A DNA stretch of 64,000 nt from Flavobacterium succinicans (lineage in GTDB: Bacteria > Bacteroidota > Bacteroidia > Flavobacteriales > Flavobacteriaceae). Below the pieces are notes generated by a model. It was not told the DNA's origin, did no database searches, and was given only the letters and a program-made list of their open reading frames with translations. A program made the position numbers and the translations under genes. How positions within the stretch are numbered: position 1 is the stretch's first letter; every line of letters begins with the position of its first letter. This document shows, one piece after another, positions 42,262 to 49,987 of the stretch. The stretch covers positions 327,219 to 391,218 of the forward strand of contig NZ_JMTM01000035.1 in the NCBI RefSeq assembly GCF_001662485.1, given 5' to 3'.

Positions 42262-42444
42262 TTATTTAATTTCTTTGTGAACAGTTACACGTTTCAAGAT
42301 TGGATTAAATTTTTTAATCTCTAATCTATCTGGAGTATTTTTTTTGTTCTTTGTTGTTATGTATCTTGAAGTTCCTGCAACACCTGAAGTTTTGTGCTCA
42401 GTACATTCTAAAATTACTTGGATTCTATTACCTTTCTTTGCCAT
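42262..42444 (-). CDS. rpmG: 50S ribosomal protein L33
   Basis: The 60-residue protein [20 protein letters not shown]...[16 protein letters not shown] has the L33 signature. Only one cysteine of the usual zinc ribbon is present (ILECTEH), which marks the zinc-free version. Second gene of the rpmB-rpmG-DUF4295 set. Confidence 0.98.
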   Translation of the reverse strand: MAKKGNRIQVILECTEHKTSGVAGTSRYITTKNKKNTPDRLEIKKFNPILKRVTVHKEIK

Positions 42445-42472
42445 CTTGCTATATATTTATTTAGGAAAAAGA

Positions 42473-42709
42473 TTATTTTATAAATCCTTCTGATTGCGCT
42501 TTTTTCAATACAGCAGCAATTCCATTTTTATTAATTGTTTTTATCGTAGATGCTGCTACTCTAAGAGTAATCCATCTATCTTCTTCTGGAAGATAAAAAC
42601 GCTTTTTAACTAAGTTTACGGAAAACTTTCTCTTAGTTTTATTCATAGCGTGAGAAACGTTATTTCCTACCATCGCTCTTTTACCTGTAAGGTCACAAAC
42701 TCTTGACAT
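42473..42709 (-). CDS. rpmB: 50S ribosomal protein L28
   Basis: The 78-residue protein [29 protein letters not shown]...[16 protein letters not shown] is a standard L28. It opens the rpmB-rpmG-DUF4295(-ftsY) operon, with a promoter at 42746-42776. Confidence 0.98.
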   Translation of the reverse strand: MSRVCDLTGKRAMVGNNVSHAMNKTKRKFSVNLVKKRFYLPEEDRWITLRVAASTIKTINKNGIAAVLKKAQSEGFIK

Positions 42710-42745
42710 TATGCTTATCTTTTATCGTTATTCAAAATCAGGGTG

Positions 42746-42776
42746 CAAAGAAAAGAAAAATAAACGGATGAAACAA
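42746..42776 (-). promoter_or_regulatory. Promoter of the rpmB operon
   Basis: On the minus strand TTG (42774-42776), 20-bp spacer, TTTCTTTG (42746-42753), one base from TAnnTTTG, followed by the GCACCC commonly seen after such boxes. It leaves a leader of about 30 nt. Confidence 0.6.
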
Positions 42777-42780
42777 AAAA

Positions 42781-44034
42781 TTATAACACATTTTTTAAAA
42801 TTTCTTTTTGCAACATTTCCAAACTCTTACCAACGGCTCTATCTATTACTTTTTCTCGCGGTTGACCGAAATTAAACTCTTCCACTATCACGCCATCAGG
42901 GGTTGCCAAAGCAATAAATACGATACCAACAGCTGCATCTGAATCACCTTTTGACGGTCCCGCATTGCCTGTTGTAGCGATAGCATAATCCGTTTCAAAG
43001 ATTTTTTGACAATTTATTGCCATTTCTTTTGCCACTTCTGCACTAACAACACTATGTGCTTCTATAGTCGATAATGAGACTTCTAACAACTTCGTTTTCA
43101 TCTCGGTAGCATAAACTACTACACTCCCTTTGTAATAATTAGAAGCTCCTGAAACACCAGAGATTACTTGCGCTATTTTACCTCCCGTACAACTTTCAGC
43201 CGTAGCTATTGTCTTATTTTTTTGAGTTAGTAATCGACCTATTACAACTTCTAAAGTCTCCTCTTCATCTAATCCAACAACAATATCTCCAATAAGCAAA
43301 CATAAAGAAGTCAATCGACGCTCCAATTCTGTTTCCAAAAATTGCCTGTCCGTACCTTTTGCAGTCAACCTCAAACGCACTCTACCTGGAGCAGGCAAAT
43401 AAGCCAACTTAATATAACTCGGCAAATCATTTTCCCAATCTTCAATACGTTCGGCTACTACACTTTCACCTTGACCATAAGTAAGAACGGTTTTATGAAT
43501 AATAAAAGGACGCTTGTATTCTTTAACTATCTTTGGAACCACTTGATGATCTATTAGATATTTCATTTCATAAGGCACTCCTGGCAAAGAAACAAAAACC
43601 GTTTGCCCTTTTTGAATCCACATTCCAGGAGCCGTTCCAACTTCATTAGGCAAAACAACGCATTTTGAGGGAACCAAAGCCTGATCTTTATTCATTTGAG
43701 AGGCTTCCCGCTGCAACGCTTTTTCAATTAAAGCAATCACATGAGCCTCTACCTCAACATTGCGTATGAGTGTATCCTCAAAATAATCACAGATAGTTTT
43801 TTTGGTAATATCATCTTTGGTAGGGCCCAAACCGCCTGTAATAACAACAACATCAACAGTATCTTGCATTAAAGCAAAAGTGTCTAAAATAGCTTGTTTA
43901 TCATCGCTTATAGACAACATTTCCTTGACCTCAATTCCTATTCTATCCAAGGCTTTGGCAATATAACCTGAATTGGTATCGATAATTTGACCAATAAGAA
44001 TTTCGTCACCGATAGTAATTATGGCTGCTTTCAT
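42781..44034 (-). CDS. cinA: CinA family protein (nicotinamide-nucleotide amidohydrolase)
   Basis: The 417-residue protein has an N-terminal molybdopterin-binding-like/ADP-ribose pyrophosphatase domain ([53 protein letters not shown]) and a C-terminal PncC amidase domain with [39 protein letters not shown] and [11 protein letters not shown]. It recycles NMN-type pyridine nucleotides. Full length, no competence partner adjacent. Confidence 0.96.
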   Translation of the reverse strand: MKAAIITIGDEILIGQIIDTNSGYIAKALDRIGIEVKEMLSISDDKQAILDTFALMQDTVDVVVITGGLGPTKDDITKKTICDYFEDTLIRNVEVEAHVIALIEKALQREASQMNKDQALVPSKCVVLPNEVGTAPGMWIQKGQTVFVSLPGVPYEMKYLIDHQVVPKIVKEYKRPFIIHKTVLTYGQGESVVAERIEDWENDLPSYIKLAYLPAPGRVRLRLTAKGTDRQFLETELERRLTSLCLLIGDIVVGLDEEETLEVVIGRLLTQKNKTIATAESCTGGKIAQVISGVSGASNYYKGSVVVYATEMKTKLLEVSLSTIEAHSVVSAEVAKEMAINCQKIFETDYAIATTGNAGPSKGDSDAAVGIVFIALATPDGVIVEEFNFGQPREKVIDRAVGKSLEMLQKEILKNVL

Positions 44035-44077
44035 TTTAAAAAAATTGAAATGGATGAATGATTTTAAAAAAAGTCAA

Positions 44078-44422
44078 CTACAAGTCAAAATCTTTTTTGA
44101 TTTCTTTTACCGCGTCCTTCACACGCTGCTTGATACTTTTAAAAGTCTCGATAATATCTTTTTTTCTTCCTTCTTTTTTAGTCCAAGCTTCTACCTGAAG
44201 AATCTCTTCAAAAGCCACATTTAAACCAATTAAATCCAAGGTGGGCTTGATTTTGTGCGCATATGCATACGTTTTTTTATGATCTTTTTCGTTGATTCCT
44301 TCTTTGATTTTTTTCAAATCCTGAGGGACTTCGGTAACAAATAAGATCAAAATTTGCTGAACAAATTCTGGATCATTATCGGAAAGTGCATACACTTTGG
44401 AGAGGTTGTATTTTAAAGCCAT
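44078..44422 (-). CDS. Histidine phosphotransfer (Hpt) protein
   Basis: The 114-residue helical protein has the Hpt motif AYAHKIKPTLDLIGL, with the phosphorylatable histidine in YAHKIK. It would carry phosphate between a hybrid kinase and response regulator; none is next to it. It overlaps the upstream FAH-family gene by one base (44422), a TAATG-style coupling. Confidence 0.88.
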   Translation of the reverse strand: MALKYNLSKVYALSDNDPEFVQQILILFVTEVPQDLKKIKEGINEKDHKKTYAYAHKIKPTLDLIGLNVAFEEILQVEAWTKKEGRKKDIIETFKSIKQRVKDAVKEIKKDFDL

Positions 44423-45033
44423 TATTTTACTTGTATTCTAAATAATTGTTGTCCTTCTAAAAATCCTTCTAAAACATCATTGGGTTGCACAGCAGCAACT
44501 CCAGCCGGTGTTCCAGTAAAAATGATATCCCCTATTTTCAACGTAAAAAACTGCGAAACATAAGCAATCAACTCATCGACAGCCCATAACATATGACTAG
44601 AACAGCCTTTTTGAACCGTTTGCCCGTTATTAGTTAACTCAAATGTAAGATTTTCAAGTGAACTAAACTGCGTTTTAGGTAAAAATTCTCCAATCACTGC
44701 CGAACCATCAAAAGCCTTTGATTTTTCCCAAGGCAGCCCTTTTTGTTTTAGTTTTTCCTGTAAATCTCTTGCCGTAAAATCGATTCCAACACTAATTTCG
44801 TCATAATATTTATGTGCAAACTTAGGTTCGATGTATTTTCCAACTTTACTAATTTTCACAATCAACTCAATTTCGTGATGAATATCCTCCGAAAATTCTG
44901 GAATCACAAACGGATGTTGCTTTAACAAAATAGCCGAATCAGGCTTCATAAAAACCACTGGCTCTGTGGGACGTTCGTTTTTTAGCTCTTCAATATGGTT
45001 GGCATAATTCCTGCCTATGCAAATTATTTTCAT
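44422..45033 (-). CDS. Fumarylacetoacetate hydrolase family protein
   Basis: The 203-residue protein has the FAH fold motifs MKIICIGRNYANHIEEL, PVVFMKPDSAI, HHEIELIVKI (metal-binding EIE-type residues), GIDFTARDLQ and GDIIFTGTPAGVAAVQPNDVL. Such short members are usually acylpyruvate hydrolases or oxaloacetate decarboxylase-like enzymes; the exact substrate is open. It couples to the Hpt gene by a 1-bp overlap. Confidence 0.93.
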   Translation of the reverse strand: MKIICIGRNYANHIEELKNERPTEPVVFMKPDSAILLKQHPFVIPEFSEDIHHEIELIVKISKVGKYIEPKFAHKYYDEISVGIDFTARDLQEKLKQKGLPWEKSKAFDGSAVIGEFLPKTQFSSLENLTFELTNNGQTVQKGCSSHMLWAVDELIAYVSQFFTLKIGDIIFTGTPAGVAAVQPNDVLEGFLEGQQLFRIQVK

Positions 45034-45035
45034 AA

Positions 45036-45112
45036 CTTAAGTGAACAGTAAATAGTAAAAAGTAATTAGCAAACACATACTATTCACTAATTACTTTTCA
45101 CTAATCACTTTA
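45036..45112. repeat. Degenerate AGTAATTAG-type inverted repeat
   Basis: AAAAGTAATTAG (45058-45069) pairs with CTAATTACTTTT (45087-45098), and related words such as GTGAACAGT, TTCACTAAT and CACTAATCACT surround it. This fills the gap between the FAH-family and exonuclease genes. Confidence 0.65.
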
Positions 45113-45880
45113 TTTAGTATTTAACTTTCTTAATTTAATAGCAGTAAGCACTTTTTTGGTATACAAAGGAAAATCAGCATTTTGAATCCAGCTAAAATAA
45201 CCAGGCTCCGACTCTAACACCTTTTCAACCTTAACACCTTTATGCTTCCCAAAAGTAAAAATCTCTTCGTTGTCTTTGTCAAACGCAATCATACCAGCAA
45301 AATCGGCTATTTTTTTACGAGTCGTAAACTCAGACAACACTTTCATGTCATTTTCCAACTCAGGATAGCAATCCAGTTGTGCTTTTAAAATTTCGTAAGT
45401 GGCCATTGTATCTGCTTCGGCTGAATGCGCATTTTCAAGGGAATTTCCAGTGTAAAATTTCAAAGCCGCTGCTAAGGTTCTTTCTTCCATTTTATGAAAA
45501 ATAGTCTGCACATCTACAGAAACTCTATTCTTCATATCAAAATCAACTCCAACTCTTAACAGTTCCTCAGCCAATAAAGGAATATCAAAACGATCCGAAT
45601 TGAATCCAGCCAAATCAGCATCTTTCATCATATTGTAAACTTGAGAGGCCAATTCTTTAAAGGTTGGCTCATTGGCTACTTTTTCATTAGTAATCCCATG
45701 CACCGCAGTTGTCTCGGCAGGAATTGGAATCGTTGGATTAACCAACCATGTTTTACTTTCTTTGTTTCCGTTGGGGAAAACTTTAAAAATTGAGATCTCT
45801 ACAATGCGATCTTTCCCAATATCAACACCTGTTGTTTCAAGATCGAAAAAACAAATGGGTCTATTTAATTTCAGTTCCAT
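45110..45880 (-). CDS. 3'-5' exonuclease, DnaQ-like (DEDDh)
   Basis: The 256-residue protein has ExoI motif FFDLETTGVDIGKDRIVEIS, ExoII AGFNSDRFDIPLLAEELLR and ExoIII NAHSAEADTMATYEIL, the DEDDh set. A C-terminal extension of 70 residues (FGKHKGVKVEKVLESEPGYFSWIQNADFPLYTKKVL) matches a domain fused to exonucleases in Bacteroidota. It is not the polymerase-bound epsilon subunit alone; a DNA-repair or RNase T-like role is possible. Confidence 0.92.
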   Translation of the reverse strand: MELKLNRPICFFDLETTGVDIGKDRIVEISIFKVFPNGNKESKTWLVNPTIPIPAETTAVHGITNEKVANEPTFKELASQVYNMMKDADLAGFNSDRFDIPLLAEELLRVGVDFDMKNRVSVDVQTIFHKMEERTLAAALKFYTGNSLENAHSAEADTMATYEILKAQLDCYPELENDMKVLSEFTTRKKIADFAGMIAFDKDNEEIFTFGKHKGVKVEKVLESEPGYFSWIQNADFPLYTKKVLTAIKLRKLNTK

Positions 45881-45997
45881 TTTATCCTATTAATTACAAT
45901 TGCAAATATACTTTTTTAAGCAGGACTAAAAAGACTTACCACTAATAAAACATCACAAACAGAATGAAATCCAAATCTTTACAAAAAGAAAAATAAA

Positions 45998-46031
45998 AAA
46001 AACCGACATAAAATACATTATGTCGGTTTTT
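45998..46031 (-). terminator. Terminator of the E2 gene
   Basis: A perfect 14-bp stem (AAAAACCGACATAA with its complement), 6-nt loop, T tract on the minus strand. Confidence 0.9.
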
Positions 46032-46047
46032 GATTGTTAGTTTTTTA

Positions 46048-47358
46048 TTAAAAATCCCTATTCGGATCAAATGCTTCTAAATACTCTGCTACTCGTTTCA
46101 CAAAACTTCCTCCCAATGCTCCATCTACTACACGATGATCGTACGAATGAGACAAGAACATTTTTTGACGAATTCCAATAAAATCACCCTCTGGAGTTTC
46201 GATTACCGCTGGCACTTTTCTAATGGCTCCCAAAGCTAAAATACCTACTTGTGGCTGATTGATAATTGGTGTTCCGAAAACAGAACCAAAAGTCCCCACA
46301 TTAGTAACTGTGTAAGTTCCTCCTTGCGTATCGTCTGGCTTTAATTTACCTGCTTTTGCACGATTTCCTAAATCATTTACTGCTTTCGCCATTCCTACCA
46401 AATTCAATTGATCGGCATTTTTGATAACAGGAACAATTAAATTTCCGTTTGGCAGAGCGGCTGCCATACCCAAATTGATATTTTTCTTTTTGATAATAAA
46501 ATCACCATCAACCGAAATATTCATCCCTGGAAAATCTTTCAAAGCCTTTGCAACAGCTTCCATAAATATAGGTGTAAAAGTCAATTTCTCACCTTCTCTC
46601 TTTTCGAAAGCGGTTTTTACTCGATCTCTCCATTTTACAATATTTGTTACATCAACCTCAATAAATGACTGTACGTGAGCCGATGTCTGAACAGAAGCCA
46701 CCATATAACCCGAAATCAGCTTACGCATTCTGTCCATTTCTACAATTTCGTCTCCACCATTAACAGAAACAGGAGTTGCTTTTGCCACTACCGGAGTAGC
46801 CACTGGAGCTATCGTATCCACCATTAATGATGGAGCTGCGGTAACTTTAGGTTGATTTCCTCTGTTTTTAATATATTCTAAAATATCTGCTTTGGTAATT
46901 CTTCCTTCTTTTCCTGTGCCAGAAATTGTCTGAAGTTCTGCAATAGAAATACCTTCTTCTTTTGCGATATTTTTTACCAAAGGAGACAAAAACTTATCCG
47001 ATTCCGTAAAATCTACTGGAGCAAGCACCGTTTCTTTGGCTACTTCTATAGCTTTTTCGATGGCTACCACTTCTTCTGGAATTGCATTAGCAACAACAGA
47101 TTCTGTAACTGCACCACCTTCGGTTTCAATAATAGCGATGGTTTGACCCACCTGAACCAAATCATTAATTTGAAACAATTGTTCTACTAATACCCCCGAA
47201 ACTTCACTAGGCACTTCACTATCCACTTTGTCTGTAGCAATTTCTAATACTGCCTCATCCGCTTCAATTGTTTCCCCTACTTGTTTCAACCAATTGGTAA
47301 TGGTTGCTTCTGCAACACTTTCTCCCATTTTTGGAAGTTTTAATTCAAATCTTGCCAT
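46048..47358 (-). CDS. 2-oxo acid dehydrogenase E2 (dihydrolipoyl acyltransferase)
   Basis: The 436-residue protein has one lipoyl domain (lysine in EIATDKVDSEVP), a peripheral-subunit-binding domain (SPLVKNIAKEEGISIAELQTISGTGKEGRITKADIL) and a catalytic domain ending in SYDHRVVDGALGGSF, which holds the HxxxDG active site. Lipoyl sequence KLPKMGESVAEATITNWLKQVGE is typical of the branched-chain/2-oxoglutarate type and not pyruvate. E1 and E3 are not adjacent. Confidence 0.93.
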   Translation of the reverse strand: MARFELKLPKMGESVAEATITNWLKQVGETIEADEAVLEIATDKVDSEVPSEVSGVLVEQLFQINDLVQVGQTIAIIETEGGAVTESVVANAIPEEVVAIEKAIEVAKETVLAPVDFTESDKFLSPLVKNIAKEEGISIAELQTISGTGKEGRITKADILEYIKNRGNQPKVTAAPSLMVDTIAPVATPVVAKATPVSVNGGDEIVEMDRMRKLISGYMVASVQTSAHVQSFIEVDVTNIVKWRDRVKTAFEKREGEKLTFTPIFMEAVAKALKDFPGMNISVDGDFIIKKKNINLGMAAALPNGNLIVPVIKNADQLNLVGMAKAVNDLGNRAKAGKLKPDDTQGGTYTVTNVGTFGSVFGTPIINQPQVGILALGAIRKVPAVIETPEGDFIGIRQKMFLSHSYDHRVVDGALGGSFVKRVAEYLEAFDPNRDF

Positions 47359-47423
47359 ATCAGTAACCTAAACGGTGTTTTTTATTTTCTGTTTGCGAAA
47401 TTAACAAATAAATCGAATGTAAA

Positions 47424-48605
47424 TTACATTTTATATAAATTATTCGGAATTTTCAAAACCGTACCTCTTTCGTTATTATTATCACTTCCTATTAAAAAAT
47501 TAGAACTTTTAGGAAGAATCTTAAAAGCAAATCCTCTATTCTTTAGTGATTCCAAAAAAGAGATGCATTCTCGAAAAGAAATATAATTATTATCCAGAAG
47601 TATTTCGACTCCCTTTTCCTTTATAAAAGAAGACGAATTTACCATTTTTTCTCCTTTAAAAGCACGAAAAGCCACTTTTTTTCCCAAAGCTAACTGCAAT
47701 TCCTGCGCAACTTTTTCATCATCAGAAAAAAGACAATACGCACTGAATTCTTTTTTATGTTTTGGTTTTCCTTGAAACATTTTCAAAATGGAAAACAAAA
47801 AAATCCCCAACTCCATAAAAATTTCAAAGAAAAAGGAAACTCTAAAATGCTTTTGATAAAAAAAACGCATGGCTTCTTGAAAGCGTTTCATATAAGTACC
47901 ATCTTTTATCGTGCTTTCTCCTTTATAATGAAGTACAGTAGTATTGTGAAAATAAAAATTATCTTTTCCTTTTTGCAACACTTGATACGACAAGTCAACA
48001 TCATCAGAATACATAAAGCAATTCTCATCAAAACCACCCACTTCTAGGTATAATTCTCGGGGGAGAAACATAAAAGCTCCCACTAGAATATCTACTTTGC
48101 CCGTTTGATCTGGATGTACATGTTGTGCATAATATTTTGTAAAAATGGAAACACTTGGAAACCAGCGATACAAACCCATAATTTTTGTAAAAGCCACCCA
48201 AGGTGTAGGAACACCGCGCTTACTTTCGGGTAAAAAGTTCCCTGAGCCATCAATTAATTTTACTCCAACAATTCCAAGATTTTTTTGTGCTTCGGCGAAA
48301 GCCAATACCTTTAAAAAAGTATCTTCGGCCACGACTGTATCTGGATTCAAAATACAAAGATATTCTCCCTTGGCGGCGGCAACTCCAATGTTATTGCCAA
48401 TTGAAAAACCTAGATTTTCGCTATTTTGAATGAGTTTGACTTCTGGAAAGCGAGTTTGCATCATGGTGCAACTATCATCAGAAGAAGCATTATCGACAAC
48501 AATAATTTCGCCTTCAATGTTTTCTAGCGCTTTTTGAACGCTAAGTACACATTGTTCCAAGAAATAGCGAACGTTGTAGTTGAGAATGATAACAGATAAT
48601 TGCAT
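47424..48605 (-). CDS. Family 2 glycosyltransferase
   Basis: The 393-residue protein starts at ATG 48605 (MQLSVIILNYNVRYFLEQCVL); a longer in-frame reading would pass through the promoter. Motifs IIVVDNASSDDSCTMMQ, NLGFSIGNNIGVAAAKGEYLCILNPDTVV (DxD-like NPD) and FDENCFMYSDDVDLSYQVLQKG identify a GT2 of the rhamnosyl-transferase-like type. A membrane-associated segment near residues 255-275 and a C-terminal 90-residue domain follow. The message may be leaderless. Acceptor unknown. Confidence 0.93.
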   Translation of the reverse strand: MQLSVIILNYNVRYFLEQCVLSVQKALENIEGEIIVVDNASSDDSCTMMQTRFPEVKLIQNSENLGFSIGNNIGVAAAKGEYLCILNPDTVVAEDTFLKVLAFAEAQKNLGIVGVKLIDGSGNFLPESKRGVPTPWVAFTKIMGLYRWFPSVSIFTKYYAQHVHPDQTGKVDILVGAFMFLPRELYLEVGGFDENCFMYSDDVDLSYQVLQKGKDNFYFHNTTVLHYKGESTIKDGTYMKRFQEAMRFFYQKHFRVSFFFEIFMELGIFLFSILKMFQGKPKHKKEFSAYCLFSDDEKVAQELQLALGKKVAFRAFKGEKMVNSSSFIKEKGVEILLDNNYISFRECISFLESLKNRGFAFKILPKSSNFLIGSDNNNERGTVLKIPNNLYKM

Positions 48606-48609
48606 GATG

Positions 48610-48637
48610 CAAATATAATGAGATAATACTCTCTCAA
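48610..48637 (-). promoter_or_regulatory. Promoter of the glycosyltransferase gene
   Basis: On the minus strand TTG (48635-48637), 17-bp spacer, TATATTTG (48610-48617). Transcription is predicted at about 48605, the first base of the ATG. Confidence 0.75.
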
Positions 48638-48713
48638 AAGCACAAGTGATTATTCTTACTATTAAAAAATTATTACAAATGTATTTCCTTATTTTTACCA
48701 TTCATTAGAATGA

Positions 48714-49646
48714 ATGTCCATGAAATTCTTGTTGTACTTACTTTGTTGTTTTTCGATAGTTTACCCTCAACCCTATAAGAGTAATGATGCTATTGCAATA
48801 AAAAACAAAAAATGTGAATTTCCCAAAACCAAAATAAAACCTTTGCTTTCTTCTCCACTATCGGATTCTTTAAAAGAAACTTCGGGTTTAGTGTTTTTTG
48901 AGGGTTTGTTTTGGACACACAATGACGACCATGACACGACGCTTTACGGTTTGGACGATTCAGGAAAAATTAAAAGAAAAATAAAACTAAACGGAGTAAT
49001 CAATCATGATTGGGAAGAAATCACACAAGATAGTTCCTACCTATATATAGGAGATTTTGGCAACAATTATTCGGGGAATCGAAAAGATTTGAGCATTTTA
49101 AAAATTGAAAAAAGATCCTTTTTGCAAAAACAACCTCATATTGAAACGATCACTTTTTCGTATAGCAATCAAAGCAATTTTAGTCCGCAAAAACCCAACA
49201 AAACAGAATTTGATTGCGAAGCTTTTGTAGTAACAAAAGACAGCCTTTATTTGTTTACTAAAGAATGGAAAACGGCTACTACAAGCCTTTATGCTTTGCC
49301 CAACAAAACAGGCCATCAAGTGGCACAACTACAAGCTTCTTGGGATTGCAAAGGCTTGATTACAGGCGCAACTTATTTGGAGACTGAGAAAAAAATTATG
49401 CTTTGTGGATACACCAAAAGAGGAAGTCCGTTTTTATATCTTTTGCATGACTTTGAGGGAAATCACTTTTTATCGGGTTGCAAAAAAAGGATTAATCTAA
49501 AAATGCGATTTCATCAAATTGAAGGAATTGCTACGATTGATGGCAACACCTTTTATTTGACCAATGAAGCTTTGGTTAGAAAACCTTTTTTGAAGATTCG
49601 GCAACAATGGCATGTGGTGGAACTGAAAGACAATAATGGAAAATAA
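48714..49646 (+). CDS. Exported beta-propeller-type protein, paralogue of the 18 kb lipoprotein
   Basis: The 310-residue protein has a signal peptide (MKFLLYLLCCFSIVYPQ) without a clear lipobox spacing. Residues DWEEITQDSSYLYIGDFGNNYSGNRKDLSILKIEKR, FDCEAFVVTKDSLYLFTKEW and LITGATYLETEKKIMLCGY match the order in the 18060-18941 lipoprotein, so the two are paralogues. An ATG two codons into the frame (48720) is an alternative start. Function unknown. Confidence 0.7.
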   Translation: MSMKFLLYLLCCFSIVYPQPYKSNDAIAIKNKKCEFPKTKIKPLLSSPLSDSLKETSGLVFFEGLFWTHNDDHDTTLYGLDDSGKIKRKIKLNGVINHDWEEITQDSSYLYIGDFGNNYSGNRKDLSILKIEKRSFLQKQPHIETITFSYSNQSNFSPQKPNKTEFDCEAFVVTKDSLYLFTKEWKTATTSLYALPNKTGHQVAQLQASWDCKGLITGATYLETEKKIMLCGYTKRGSPFLYLLHDFEGNHFLSGCKKRINLKMRFHQIEGIATIDGNTFYLTNEALVRKPFLKIRQQWHVVELKDNNGK

Positions 49647-49683
49647 CACTAATAACAACTGCAATTTAGCACTACACTTTTTA

Positions 49684-49765
49684 AGTCACATCGAGCAGTT
49701 TATACTGAGCGAAGTCGAAGTACAGTCGAGAGGTACTAATGGTTCTCGACTGCGCTCGAACTGAC
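49684..49765. repeat. Inverted TCGAGC/GTCGAG repeat
   Basis: GAGCGAAGTCGAAGTAC (49707-49723) faces GTTCTCGACTGCGCTCGAAC (49742-49761) in inverted order, with related CATCGAGC and CAGTCGAGAGG words. This GC-rich type stands out from the local sequence. Confidence 0.7.
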
Positions 49766-49802
49766 AAATCGAACTAATTTATAAAAACCAATGTTACTCC
49801 TT

Positions 49803-49872
49803 AACCCCGATGGGAACGGCATCCTCCTGACTGGTGAACGAACCAGACAGGAGATATAGTGGACAGCGGGAC
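49803..49872 (-). repeat. Dispersed structured repeat, copy 3 (inverted)
   Basis: On the minus strand it reads GCTGTCCACTATATCTC, a 12-bp hairpin with one mismatch (49824-49835 with 49842-49853), then GGATGCCGTTCCCATC. The stem sequence is unrelated to those of copies 1 and 2, but pairing is kept. Confidence 0.85.
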
Positions 49873-49963
49873 CCAATGTTTGCTGAAAATGCCTTTTGCA
49901 TCTGTTCCTAAAAAACAACCCTTACACTTTGAGAAATAATTCGCAAATGGCTATAGAATAGTT

Positions 49964-49971
49964 TACTTTTG
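49964..49971 (+). promoter_or_regulatory. -7 box (TACTTTTG) of the ABC-F gene
   Basis: Perfect TAnnTTTG match 17 bp before the GTG start. No good -33 TTG. Confidence 0.5.
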
Positions 49972-49987
49972 CAAAAAAACAAGCACT

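Larger units (their letters stand above)
49647..49987. other. 341-bp intergenic stretch with two repeats
   Basis: It holds an inverted CGAGC/GTCGAG repeat (49684-49765), structured repeat copy 3 (49803-49872, inverted) and the -7 box for the ABC-F gene at its end. No gene was found in it. Confidence 0.75.
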
